From: Pelobates cultripes
Lineage: Eukaryota; Chordata; Amphibia; Anura; Pelobatidae
Assembly: GCA_933207985.1 (NCBI GenBank)
Contig: OW240921.1
Coordinates: 91,178,925-91,242,924 of the forward strand
Direction: 5' to 3'
Length of the DNA: 64,000 bases
Made by a program: the position numbers and the translations under genes. Positions 20,871 through 31,824 of this stretch are shown here, one piece after another. The stretch's first letter is position 1. Each line of letters begins with the position of its first letter. The notes under the pieces were generated by a model. That model was not told where the DNA came from, did not search any database, and worked only from the letters and a program-made list of their open reading frames with translations.

Positions 20871-22444
20871 GGTGTTAATTTTCCCCTTAATAATATTAAC
20901 AGGACATTCTATCTACAATATAGAATGCACAAGACTTGTGTACAATAATGTACAATAGACATTTGCTCAGGCTGAATCCACCCAGCCCAAAAAAAAGAGA
21001 TGAATTAGGTCAACCAAATTTCGTCAGTGCTGCAGTTTGTCTTGTCCGGCTAACATACAGACAGTCTAAGAAGACCTATTCAAACAAACCAAAAGGGCGC
21101 GAATCTGAGTCTATCACTGTACAGCAAAATATATACATAATACTTACATGTATACATATTTTGCGGTTAACCGAATTCCAACCAAATAGAATAATATTTT
21201 ACCATTCAGATTCGGTCTACTTTTGGTCAATATTCGCCATTTCGTTTGGCTACTTTTGAGCATTCGGTTGTGTATTTTAAGCGTTTTCATTTATTCCTTT
21301 ATTTTATTTAGTGGCTGTAGACTACCCATCTACATTTTTTATTTTTGGTGCCACAGACAGAACACCTAATCATAAAGCAAACAAATTCAGCTAGTGTCCC
21401 TGTCAATTTTTCGTGATAAGTCCACATGGTGCTTTGGAGTTTTTGCACAATTCTAGAAGGCACTGACATCTAAAACATACCTAGGGTATCTTTTCACTGG
21501 CCCTGGTCTCAACTTATTGTTGGTCACGATAAATATTTAATGATGATCTGTGTTTTCCTATTGGTTGAAATAAAAAAATAAATGGAATCCCATAGTCCCT
21601 CTTGCAGGAATATGCATTTTAGATTCCCATTGCAGAACAACATTCTCAAACCAAAAAAAAAAATTGTCTTGTCTGAGGAGTCCCCTGGGAATATGGAGAG
21701 CCGGAGACAGCTCTAAATATCCCAGTTCATTGTGTATCTCTGATGCTTTCTGGTGTCATGTGCCATTTGCTGCTCTGCTGCACATTATTTTCTATATCTA
21801 TTGTTTATAACACATTATCCCCTTAGTCTTAGAAAGACGCTCAGATGTTATTCCTTCCCATATCTTGTGACCAGTTTCTACATATGTATGCAGTTATCAA
21901 AAATGTATGTGCTGAATTAGGTGCCATATGTAAAGTGTATCAAGGAATAAGTGCGAGGTGTGAGTGTTTGGGAGGCATTTAGCAACAGGTATTCAGTTGC
22001 AGGTGAGGAACGCATACTAAAATGTATTGTTCGTGACAAATATGGTGAAACGTGACTATTAATAGAATGATGTAATGATAGCATGGAGTGATATGCAAAA
22101 ATATTACTCAAATAAATGTGTCAGCGTAATTAAATATTATTTTTCACCTTACGAGTGAAGGATTGTGTTTTTAATATATACATTCAGATTGGATATTAGG
22201 AGGTTACGAAATGCTCACGAATACCTATGTCAAAATTGATGTGTACTATGTTATCTGCATTACCTTTGTTCAACATACTATGCCTCTGCGTAGACAAATG
22301 TGCATATATTTCTTTTTGCAAACCTGTTCCTTGTCTGCTACCATTTTGCGCACAAAATAAAAATAAATTTAAAAAAAACTGCAAATAGCACTAATTATGC
22401 CAAACATTAGAATCAAAATGTTTAGAGGCTGTTCTCAATATAAG
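20871..22444. other. No gene seen; possible old AT-rich repeat at 20930-21260
   Basis: The part near 21120-21250 (ATATATACATAATA then TATTTTGCGGTTAACCGAA) resembles 46360-46440 in layout, hinting at a shared dispersed repeat. Nothing else is supported. Confidence 0.4.
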
Positions 22445-22461
22445 TAGGTAATATGTAATAG

Positions 22462-23248
22462 ATTGAAAAAGTTGTTGGAGTCAGCGCTTAGTGACCAGTA
22501 GATAGCTCGTTTTTTATTGCCATTTGATGAAGCCCTGTGTGGCTGTTTGGCGAAACGTGTTTGGTTGTTTTTACTGTTCTTACCCTTTTTAATTTAAATC
22601 ATTAAAGGAATATTGTCCCTAGATACTTTGCCTATGCCATATACATTTCTTATGCTATTTTATTTATTTTTTAAAACCTGGTCATTCAATACTCTGGAAT
22701 TCCCACTCATTCGAGTGGGGATTATACCACCCACGCTTTTAAAGTGAGCAGCATATCCTGCTCACCCGCATGTGAGTATTATACCTTTTCAAATTACCTG
22801 CCTCCTGCTATTGTATATAGAGAGCACTATTGTTTTTTATCTTTTCCTTCCACATATTAAGGATTTTCACCTGCCTACCAACACCTATATCCTACCAGTG
22901 GGAAATCAACGCCACTGAAAGCGGTTTACACCTGAGCTGGCTTTAGCTCTCGACTAGGGGAGTAGAAGATACACTACTACTATCATATTTTGCCTTTTAT
23001 CTACAGTTTTACACTTTTGGAACTTTTTCTTATTTTCATGCCTCCACGCCATCTGGACATTGGATTATCTCAGAACCTATAAGATCTACTGTACTCATTT
23101 ATTTCTTCAATCAACTTGGACTATACTATTTTATTCATATAATTTTACTCAGAACTTTGTTCCTTTTTAAGCATTTTATGTACGTACCCATTGGGTTTAT
23201 TATATCATATTATCTGTGTGGCGCGACCTATAATTTTCTGTTTTTACA
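22462..23248. mobile_element. 787-bp retroposon, 17-bp TSD, hammerhead-like motif
   Basis: TAGGTAATATGTAATAG occurs perfectly at 22445-22461 and 23249-23265. Near its left end (22524-22556) is TTGATGA, a GCC/GGC stem and GAAAC, close to a hammerhead core and to a motif widespread in Penelope-like elements. A perfect 17-bp duplication indicates target-primed insertion. There is no RT, so it is non-autonomous or truncated. Confidence 0.7.
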
Positions 23249-23265
23249 TAGGTAATATGTAATAG

Positions 23266-24289
23266 GCTGGACACAATGAAAAGGTGGTAACCAGTGGCAC
23301 AGGATACATTGTGGGAACAGACACATAAATAAGCAGAATTGCCAAAGATATGTCATTACGAGAACAAAACAATCACATACTTACGCTGACCTTATCTTCA
23401 GATAGTGATGTTATTTTGCTAGAGCCTGTGCTGATTTTAGGATCGAATGTTTGTCAGCCAAATGTTTGTCTCAAACAAGCTACAATACTATATTATAATG
23501 GATGACTCCACAGCTTAAAGACACTCATTGGCTGGAAAGTCCAGATAGTAGGACACCCAGAAAAACCCCCTTGAACATCAGAACAGTAGTAGGACTTCAT
23601 GTTTAGGGATTTCCCCTATTGTTCTGGTATCAAGTGAAATATTGCATGAATGTTTAAACTGGGTAGAATGATCCAGGGACTAAAGAGACCTTCCACTGGC
23701 AATTAACACACTTGCAATACCCATCATAAATATTACATGGAGAATACGAAAATAAATTATAATGTTCCTCCTGACATGCTTACTACAGGGGAATCCCTTG
23801 GAAATTCTAATCCTCAACCTCAAAGAACCAGGAGCATGCCATCACAAATATTAAAAGGATTGCCAAACATAATGTCCACAGTGGATCTAATAGCAGAATT
23901 TTGAATATAACAAATAGCACATTCTCTCAATTTTATAGATTATGCTTTAGGCAAATTAACTCCATTCTAAACTAACTCCAGTGCACTGAACCTGAAACCT
24001 GAATCGAAATTATAAGCCAGGCAAGGAGTAGTGAATTTTGTAGAGTAGAATCTTGCAGAAATTAAAAATGATTACTAAAGTTGTGTCCTGATGATATAAA
24101 CAGCTAGTATTCACAACTTTTAAATCAAAGTCAAATTTCAAAGTAAAGCGTACCAATTAAAACAGTCTTACAATTTCTTTAAAGAGTTAACTGCTCTTGG
24201 GAGACAATAAATAGCTCAAGATGTGCACCTGCAATCAGGAAGATCTACTAAGCCGACATATACAGACGCTTTGCTACATATTAACACAC
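23266..24289. other. No gene seen
   Basis: AT-rich, with no long frame and no repeat structure that I can identify. Confidence 0.6.
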
Positions 24290-24465
24290 ATATAGAGCAA
24301 GTGGATACATATAATGAGGCTGTGTCCTCACACTAACTTGTACATAAAGTATATAATGGACACATACTGATGTTGTGCTTCACACTGGCTCATATACAGA
24401 GATAATATCAGTTACATATACTGAGGCTGTGTCTTCACATCAGATCATACAGAGAGATAGTTATC
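24290..24465. repeat. Degenerate minisatellite, ~60-bp unit
   Basis: About three imperfect copies of a unit with ATACTGAGGCTGTGTCTTCA, CACTGGCTCATA and a TACATATAA-type linker. Confidence 0.55.
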
Positions 24466-24479
24466 TAGGGATCTCCTGG

Positions 24480-24945
24480 ACAGTAAGGGGTGGGATAGAG
24501 ATGGACACAATGTTGCAGAGACGGGATGGTATAAGAAGGGGTGTAGAGGGGAGGGTACTTACCATTCGCAGAAGGAAAGGCTGGAACAGGTTTTCCCTCA
24601 CTCCCTACCCTATGGTTATGGATGTTGGTGTTTTCTTCTCTGTGGTGTTGTTTTGTTTCTGTTTCTTTTTGTCACAGCTAAGGCGGAATTCCTGGCCAGC
24701 GCAAGTAATTCACAATACAGGGCTTTGGGGAGTCTAAGCCTGCTAGGGCTGATGGCGGAAGGCAGGCTGTACGAACTCTGGAAATATACGGTTTTATCTG
24801 ACTGTTGGGTAGTCACCCCAACGGCTGACAGGTGGTGATAATGCTGGCTGTGTTTAAAGTTAAAATTAAATAAAACTGTGGCCGTTGCCTTTACCCAATT
24901 CTCAGGCGTCATGTCATTATTGGGGGCTAATGGGAATGTAATTTG
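24480..24945 (+). mobile_element. Probable solo terminal repeat of a Ngaro-type element
   Basis: The layout matches A2-spacer-B2 of the intact element at 29324-36043. GGAGGGTACTTACC and CCCTCACTCCCTACCCTATG correspond to TTACCTG and CCCTCCCACCCACCCTATG at 35551-35573. Then AATAAAACTGTGG and GCGTCATGTCATTATT correspond to AATAAAGCTGTGG and GCGTGTTATTA. The sequence differs enough to be another subfamily. Loss of the coding part could follow recombination between A copies. Boundaries are approximate. Confidence 0.4.
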
Positions 24946-26297
24946 GTCTTATATGGTGATTTAGCAAGAAGACCCAAATAGTATTTTGCCTTCCACTATC
25001 TGAAAATGTCTGCTTATGTTCTAAAATGCACAGATAACAGCAATAAATGCCACATGCCTTGATAGGAATTGTCTGCGTGGACCTAGAATCATGCTTTTAA
25101 ACCCAAGTTATATACAAGTGTGTACTTCAATCGGTCACCCAGGGAAGCCTTCTCTTACTGTGGGTATTGGCATCTTCTCTGCCTTCAGGACTGTGATATT
25201 CAGACAGACTTTATACAGCCAGGATATCCATTAACAGCACTCTTTTGAAAATGCATAATTGGACATATAAACTTAACTAAATGTTAGAAGGAAACCCAAT
25301 ATGACACTAGGTAGTTCTGAATGAACAGAAACCCAGGTACTTATACTAGTCTTTAATCTAAATTACTAATGTACTTACCTGAGGTGGGAAAACATACAAA
25401 GCAGTCATGGTGACAGATGAACATCTGCAGACCTTAATTTCAGCTGTGAATGGGAATTTTAACAACTGATAGCCTAAACTTTTTAAACTATAGGCTTTCA
25501 TGCACACCACATATGTCCTGTGTCATCACCACTGGTGGGAGGTTTAAAAAAGACCCTGGACATGGCGGTATACATAAATGAGGCATCAACAGGTAGTCAC
25601 CTTATGGAAGTGCTGTTGACTGGGTCTTCAGGGAAAGAAGCTTACTCCTGGCTTAGCCCATGTAACAAATGGATCATTGTCATCTCCACAGGGAGAGAGT
25701 TAGGTCAGAGGAGGTACCCAGGAACCTGGCTGGGCCAACAAAAATATTGGCCTGGTGAGCATAAAATACAAATCTAGGCCTGGTAAAGCAGACGCTATCC
25801 AAACTGCTATGAAGGACAGGAAAAAAAGATTGTCTAATGGCCAAAATATTAGCATGTGTTAAATTAACTTTCCATTTACCTGTGTGCCAGCCTTTTTTAC
25901 CTGAAGGCCTGCTGACTTTATGACAAAAACGCCCAAAGCATACAAAATATTTTTTCTCTGAAATAATGTTGATATCTGTCAATGTGCCATGGCTATATAA
26001 ACAAAGATTCAACTCCTCCTGAATTTCAACCAGCTGGGAATATGTTCCTATTAAAAAAGATAAAAAAACAGTTGACAGTTTATCTTATTATTTTCACCTA
26101 AAATGTGTAAGTCCCTTGTACATTATGTGTAATTCATGTTACCTGAAAAATGTATGTTGCAATATCCATACTATGGTGCTACTATGACAATATTTTTTAT
26201 GGAAATATCTTTTTATTAAGACTTTTCAACACTCTTAAACCAAAAATATCAAATCAAAACAGGACTTGCAGATCCTGGTATTGCATATGTACTGTAG
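24946..26297. other. No gene seen
   Basis: There is no ORF above 110 codons with any recognisable feature, and no repeat ends. Confidence 0.55.
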
Positions 26298-26900
26298 TTA
26301 AAGGATCACTATAGGGTCAGGAACACAAACATGTATTTCTGACCCTATAGTGTTAAAACAACTCTCTAGCCCCCCTGGTCCCCTCATGCCTCCATAAATA
26401 TAGCCCCATCTTACTGTATTCAAGTCAGACACTGGAGATCTGCATGCTGTTTGCCTAAAAAAAAAAACATGCAGTCTGCTGACATCATCAGAAGTGGTAG
26501 CCTGACCCAATCACAGTGTTTCCCCATAGGATTGGCTGAGACTGACAAGGAGGCAGATCAGGGGCAGAGCCAGCATGATTCAAACACAGCCCTGGTAAAT
26601 CAGCATCTCCTCAAAGAGATGAATTGAATCAATTAATCTCTATGAGGAAAGTTCAGTGTCTGCATGCAGAGGGAGGAGACACTGAATGTTTGGATGCATT
26701 TTAGGCAGCCATGACCCAGGAAGGATCTCTAACACCCATCTGGGGAGTGGCCAGTGAAGTTATCACTAGGCTGTAATGTAAACACTGCATTTTCTCTGAA
26801 AAGACAGTGTTTACAGCAAAAAGCCTGATGGTAATGATTCTACTCACCAGAACAAATTCAATAAGCTGTAGTTTTTCTGGTGACTATAGTGTCCCTTTAA
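26298..26900. mobile_element. TTAA MITE (T2/Kolobok-like), 603 bp
   Basis: The left end is TTAAAGGATCACTATAGGG; the right end in reverse complement is TTAAAGGGACACTATAGTC. TTAA flanks both. The interior (GACACTGAATGTTTGGATGC, CATAGGATTGGCTGAGAC) recurs at 42780-43220 and in part at 54720-54965. Confidence 0.75.
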
Positions 26901-27200
26901 AGGGATTCTCCAGTGCCCGGAAAACATATTTGTTTTCCTGGCACTGCAGGACCCTCTGGTGCTCCTCTCCCTCCCACCCCCATCCCAAAGTTGCTGAAGA
27001 GGTTAAAACTCCTTCAGTGATTTACCGGAGTCCAGCGCCGATGTCCTTCGGCGCTGGGTCAGGCTCCGCCTACGCTCCTCCTCCGCCGACGTCAGCTGGT
27101 GGGGGAGACCTAATGCACATGCGCAACCTATGGGGATTTCGGCAACACTGGAGGTCCTCACATAGCATGAGGACGTCCAGCATTGTTTTAAAACACTTTT
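26897..27200. mobile_element. Second TTAA MITE, abutting, right end missing
   Basis: It begins at the same TTAA that closes the previous MITE (TTAAAGGGATTCTCCAGTGC) and shares the block AAACATA..GTTTTCCTGGCACT with the element at 27914. The GC-rich interior ends near 27200 without a visible right terminus. Confidence 0.55.
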
Positions 27201-27296
27201 CGTGTTCTATGAACATAAAACGGCAAAACAGAAAGAGAAGAAAAAAAGAGAGGGTGAGGGGAAATATGAGTGTGGACTCATTTGAACTGTTCAAGG

Positions 27297-27435
27297 GCAG
27301 GGGTGCCCAAAGGTAGATCCCCAGATGTTTTAAAACTACAGCTTCCATGATGTGTTGTTATTCAAAAGGCATGCAAAGCATCATGGGAGTTGTAGTTATA
27401 CAACATCTGAGGATCTATCATCGGGACAACCCTAT
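27297..27435. mobile_element. Foldback MITE, TAGATCCCCAGATGTT type
   Basis: GGGTGCCCAAAGGTAGATCC and CATGATG on the left pair with CATCATGGGAGTTGTAG and GAGGATCTATC on the right. A second copy is at 62245-62392. It is probably a hAT-type MITE; the target duplication is unclear. Confidence 0.6.
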
Positions 27436-27913
27436 TCTAGGGCGTATCCTGAATACATGGCGCCTGGCAGCCTGTGACAATCTATCATTGCAGATATTGT
27501 TGCCAAAATTTATTGATGCAGGAAGTGACTATGCACTGCGCCCAGATGTCAGCATGTGTTTGAGTTCTACCATGAGAGGCAAACCACAGCTCCTCCAGCA
27601 ACCTTAACTCCTCCATTTTGGAAAAACATAGTGACCGGGCAGATATTGTTGTCTGCTGCCAAAAATATTGGATTATTTGTTTCGCCTTGCTGAAAATGCG
27701 GATAGTCATGGATTTTTTTGTATTTCGACTACTGGGTTATTATGTGGTGAAGGAGAAAAAAAAAGCCAACAGGAACAGCGGTGAACTACATGGTAATAGA
27801 GGCTGTGTTCCTCCACATTAATGTTCCTCTTGATTTCCCACATCTCCAGCACTTACCATCCAGTGCTAGATTGACTGTTGGTAAATGATCTGTGGTCCAG
27901 ATGTAACACATAG
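27436..27913. other. No gene seen
   Basis: Short open frames at 27485-27709 and 27618-27821 overlap on opposite strands and have no motif. Nothing is supported. Confidence 0.5.
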
Positions 27914-28405
27914 TTAAAGGACCACTATAGGGCAAGGAAAACATACTCGTTTTCCTGGCACTATAGTGCCCTAAGGGTGCCCCCACCCTCAGGGACCCCC
28001 TCCCGCCCGGCTCTGGGGAGAGGAAGGGGTTAAAATCTTACCTTTCTCCAGCGCCGGGCAGGGAGCTTTCCTCCTCCTCTCCGCCTCTTCTCCTCCTCTT
28101 CGGCTGAATGCGCATGCGTGGCAGGAGCTGCGCGCGCATTCAGCCAGTCTCATACGAAAGCATTCATAATGCTTTCCTATGGACCCTTGCGTCTTCTCAC
28201 TGTGATTTTCACAGTGAAAAGCACGCAAGCGCCTCTAGCGGCTGTCAAGAGACAACCACTGGAGACTGGATTAACCTATTTATAAACATAGCAGTTTCTC
28301 TGAAACTGCTATGTTTATAAAAAAATGGGTTAACCCTAGCTGGACCTGGCACCCAGACCACTTCATTAAGCTGAAGTGGTCTGGGTGCCTAGAGTGGTCT
28401 TTTAA
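27914..28405. mobile_element. TTAA MITE with GC-rich core, 492 bp
   Basis: It starts TTAAAGGACCACTATAGGG, and the right end in reverse complement is TTAAAAGACCACTCTAGG. Internal hairpins include CATAGCAGTTTC/GAAACTGCTATG (28288-28316) and CCAGACCACTTC/GAAGTGGTCTGG. Confidence 0.75.
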
Positions 28406-29323
28406 GATTTTATATACTGTCCCCTGTCCTTTGGTCACTGTCGCGCAGTGGTGTACTAAATTGCACATCTTATTCCACTGGGCCATAGTTTCCCTTTTGT
28501 CTGTGCCTATCTGGATTGGAAAGGTGGGTGTGGAAAGTTTCGTTTTGCAGGGTTGCATACAAATATGAGACACCGTGTGATAGTTGGTCTGTATCCAGGC
28601 ACAAGAGCTAAAAGGACTTTGGATCCTTGAATATGTGTGGATGCTGGGGAAGTTTCATAATATAGTTATACAATTGAGAGCAGTAAATTCTGGCCATATA
28701 TGTGAGCGTCTATATACTTTCGGGAGGCATATTTTTCTTGTCCGACACTACATGGCGTATCTATGAGAGTGCCTGAGGTAGGAGGCATTTCAACGCCTCC
28801 AGCTCAGTGTCTGGCACGAAGTTTGGGTTATGCACCACAGGTTGAAGGGGAGAAGTCAATGAGGAGAGGCCCAATTTGGGTAATTTTCAGGGTTTCCGTA
28901 TCACCTGTTTTGCCTACTCTACCACCTGCATCAGGTGGATAGCAAGGTAATAAAGCTTATTGCTATTATATTAAATTTCCAGTCTATTTTGCTGATTGAC
29001 ACCCATCAGGAGAAGTGTGGCCGTGTCCATTCCTCAAAATTCTTAGTGAAGGCCGTTAGCATGGGTAAAAAAAAAAAAATTGATACTGGTAGGTCACATC
29101 CTTTGTAAGCTAGATTCTGAAGTATTTGATGGAGGAATGGCTCCACCAGAAGGGGAAACTCTGAGGGTCTGTCCCTGCAGCATATTCACCTTTAGAATTG
29201 AATATGTTTATTTTCAGGTTTGAGAGAGCTCCACATGTTTTGAATTCCATCATGATGATTGGTATGAACACGAGATAGAACAGGAGTGTAAGCCATAGAA
29301 TAAATGCAGAATGTACCCAGTAA
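28406..29323. other. No gene seen; left flank of the Ngaro element
   Basis: No credible ORF or repeat end. Since elements of this group insert without a classical duplication, the flank alone does not reveal the insertion site. Confidence 0.5.
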
Positions 29324-29505
29324 TGAAACCACGGCGCATCGCAGGGAGGAGTGGGCCTTGACAGAGCCAGGAGTAGGCAGGGTGAAGTTCAGGTCAAGAG
29401 GCTGTCCTGTGATTGTGCTGGGGGGCGTGGGTTAGAAGGGAAGGTTAAATAGCGGCCATTTTAGGGTAAGTCATTCTAACTTGAGCCTTTCTTACCTGTA
29501 AATTG
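29324..29505 (+). repeat. Ngaro split repeat A1
   Basis: 182 bp matching 35369-35551, starting TGAAACCACGG and ending CCTGTAAATTGT. It should hold the promoter and 5' UTR. The end (TTACCTG, then TTGCAGG) and TTCTTTTCCAG just before the ORF1 start look like splice signals but are unproven. Confidence 0.9.
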
Positions 29506-29550
29506 TTGCAGGTCGGTTGGGCTCCACTTTTCTTCTTTTCCAGGTGCAGC

Positions 29551-31824
29551 ATGGCGTCATTGGAAGAACTTCTGTCGGGTCTGCGGTCCGTGGTGAAGGA
29601 GAAGGGAATGGCGTGGCTACAGGAGCAGCTGGGGGTTCCGAGCACGTCTGCTCCCCCCCATGCGGTGCCGGATCGGAGGCCGGAGAGGAGAGCTAGGCCG
29701 CCCCAGCGGCTTAGTCCTGGAGCGGGTCCGGCAGCTAGAAGAAGGAGGAGCTCGGTGGGAAGCAGTGCGGCGGCCGGAAAGCAGGGACGTGGAGCGGGTC
29801 GTCGGCCGGGACCGCCAGCTAGGCGCAATGCCGGGGCGGTGAGGTTGCAGGCCAGGAGGAGGCCTCCCTTGAAGGGCGCCCCCTGCCGGATGGCGGCGGG
29901 CGGGCAGGCGGAGCTGACAGCTGGTGCCGGAATGGAGCAGGACAGAGGGGATTCGGCTGCAAGACCCAGGAGCAGCCCTGGACGTCCCGGTGAGTCGCCC
30001 CCTGGGGGCAGCACTGTGGGGCAGGAGGGATTGAGAGGGGCTGGCAGTGGCAGGACAGCGGTCTCACAGGTTGGAGAGAGGGACCAGGTCAGCAGGGCAC
30101 AGCAGGAGGTGGCTGGAGTTGGAGGCAGGAAGGATAGCGCTGCGGATCCAAGGGATCAGAGGAGCATGGCCAGGAGCTTGGGAAGAAGGGGAGACGGGCA
30201 CAGCATCAGCAAGTCTGGGGACCCAGGAGACAGGAGGAGTGGCAGTATGGAGTGGAGTGGCAGCAGGCGGGTGACTGGCCAGGAGGACGGCGGCACCCAG
30301 GACAGCAGTGGGCGGGAGGCCTTTAGGGGTCGATCCCAGGAGCGGTTCGATAGGAGGAGCGCCAGCAGAGGGAATGGCGGAGGATGGCAGCGCGGAAGGG
30401 CAGAATGGCGGGACAGCAGGTCAGGGTCTGCAGGCAGAAGGAGACATGGGAACGGGAGCCCAGCAGGGAACCGGAGCAATAGGAGGAGGTCAGCTTCTCG
30501 GGACAGGTGGCTACGGCGCCGGCGCAGTGAGTCAGGGTCGTCTGAGAGGATCCACACGGCGCGGAGGAGGAGAAGTAGCGAGCGGGAGGGACGATGCAGG
30601 CAGGGAAGTGGTGAGGACGGGTCTGATCACGGGAATGAAGGGCGGGTGAGGCTGCAGTCGGACAGATCACCCAGGCTGTATTCTCCTTGCAGGTCGTTGA
30701 GTAGGACGCCCACGAGAGCAACACACGAACAGGCGGGCAGGAGTCGGCGTCCCCTGGTTCCTTCTGGGTCAGCTGTCGTGGTGGAAAAAGTGGCGCCCCC
30801 GCGGCCAGCAGCGGCCGGGGGCTTGAGCGGTGAGTCTCCAACTGCATCACACTCGGGAAGCTTACTTGGATGTTTAAGATCTCTGTTAGATTCATGGTCT
30901 GGGGACGGGGGGTCTCCGACACAGTTTGAGAAAGTGTGGGTTGCGGACGGCGGTCGGGCAGCAGGGGTGAAGGCCGCAGCGTCAGCGGAGCCGAAAGGGG
31001 GTGAGGGCGCCGCGGGGACGGGTCAAGGAGCGACGGGTGACGTGGGTGAGCATGTCGTTCTCTGCGGGGAAGTAACGGATGCGGCACGGCAAAACGTGCA
31101 TGTGTCTTTTGCGGGACCGCTAGGGTGCCACTTAAAGGTGGAGGTTAAGGAAAAAATTTGGAAAGGGGAGTTCGTGGAAATATTTTCCCTGCTCCCCCTG
31201 GAGGAATTTTTAGACTTGAAAGAAGAGGATAAAAAGGATGCGAAAAAGGAAGAGGAGGAAAAGAGGCGGAGGTATCGGAAAATACCCAAGTCTTTTGGGA
31301 ACTGGTTGAGGGCTTTTTGTATTTTGGCGAGCGTGATCGGGGAAAAATACCCGGATCGCTGTTCGCAGCTTTTTTGTTATTTAGACGGGATAGGGGACGC
31401 ATATCGGACCTATGGGGGTTTAGCATGGTGGAAATATGACGAACAATTTCGTCAGCGATTGGCAGCAAACCCGTCCATGCGGTGGGACCAGATGGACTTG
31501 CCTTTGTGGATGAGGCTGATGATGGCACAGAAAAGTGCCCCCTTTCTCGGAGCGGCCGGCACGGGCTCAGGTACCGTGTCGGCAGGTCAGAAGAAAGGTT
31601 TCTGCTGGCTCTATAATGAGGGCCAATGCAAGTGGGGTGCATCTTGCAGATTTAAGCACGAGTGCTCCGGTTGCGGGGGTAATCACGGAGTTTCCAGGTG
31701 CTTCCGAAAAGGTAAGCCGAATTTGGGAGGAGGGGTTGTCGGCACATCACCAGCTGCGGCTGCAGCTGGGAGCGTCGCCGGTGAAGGTAAGCGCGATGCT
31801 GCCTTGGTTAAAACTATACGATAA
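29551..31824 (+). CDS. Gag-like ORF1 with CCCH and CCHC zinc fingers
   Basis: Start chosen at the second Met, 29551 (757 aa), because MASLEELLSGLRSVVKEKGM forms a plausible N-terminal helix and a TTCTTTTCCAG acceptor-like tract precedes it; the frame is open to a Met at 29503. Residues ~40-430 are very rich in R, S and G, RS-like, and should bind RNA. Around residues 540-660 lies a conserved block (GPLGCHLKVEVKEKIWKGEF, then SFGNWLRAFCILASVIGEKY) that also survives in the decayed copy at 56316-57590, arguing for selection, perhaps as the capsid-like domain. It ends with a C-x7-C-x5-C-x3-H finger (residues 685-703) and a C-x2-C-x3-H-x4-C knuckle (705-717). It overlaps ORF2 by 290 bp in another frame. 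A structural, RNA-packaging role is inferred. Confidence 0.85.
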   Translation: MASLEELLSGLRSVVKEKGMAWLQEQLGVPSTSAPPHAVPDRRPERRARPPQRLSPGAGPAARRRRSSVGSSAAAGKQGRGAGRRPGPPARRNAGAVRLQARRRPPLKGAPCRMAAGGQAELTAGAGMEQDRGDSAARPRSSPGRPGESPPGGSTVGQEGLRGAGSGRTAVSQVGERDQVSRAQQEVAGVGGRKDSAADPRDQRSMARSLGRRGDGHSISKSGDPGDRRSGSMEWSGSRRVTGQEDGGTQDSSGREAFRGRSQERFDRRSASRGNGGGWQRGRAEWRDSRSGSAGRRRHGNGSPAGNRSNRRRSASRDRWLRRRRSESGSSERIHTARRRRSSEREGRCRQGSGEDGSDHGNEGRVRLQSDRSPRLYSPCRSLSRTPTRATHEQAGRSRRPLVPSGSAVVVEKVAPPRPAAAGGLSGESPTASHSGSLLGCLRSLLDSWSGDGGSPTQFEKVWVADGGRAAGVKAAASAEPKGGEGAAGTGQGATGDVGEHVVLCGEVTDAARQNVHVSFAGPLGCHLKVEVKEKIWKGEFVEIFSLLPLEEFLDLKEEDKKDAKKEEEEKRRRYRKIPKSFGNWLRAFCILASVIGEKYPDRCSQLFCYLDGIGDAYRTYGGLAWWKYDEQFRQRLAANPSMRWDQMDLPLWMRLMMAQKSAPFLGAAGTGSGTVSAGQKKGFCWLYNEGQCKWGASCRFKHECSGCGGNHGVSRCFRKGKPNLGGGVVGTSPAAAAAGSVAGEGKRDAALVKTIR

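Noticed and set aside
28280..28573. Open frames around 28280-28573 on both strands
   Set aside because: They cross the right end of the MITE at 27914-28405 and its hairpins and share repeated codons from the palindrome.
29445..31642. Minus-strand open frames opposite the Ngaro Gag (up to 254 codons)
   Set aside because: GC-rich, purine-biased coding strand leaves the opposite strand open. Their composition is P/S/L-rich and they have no conserved motif.
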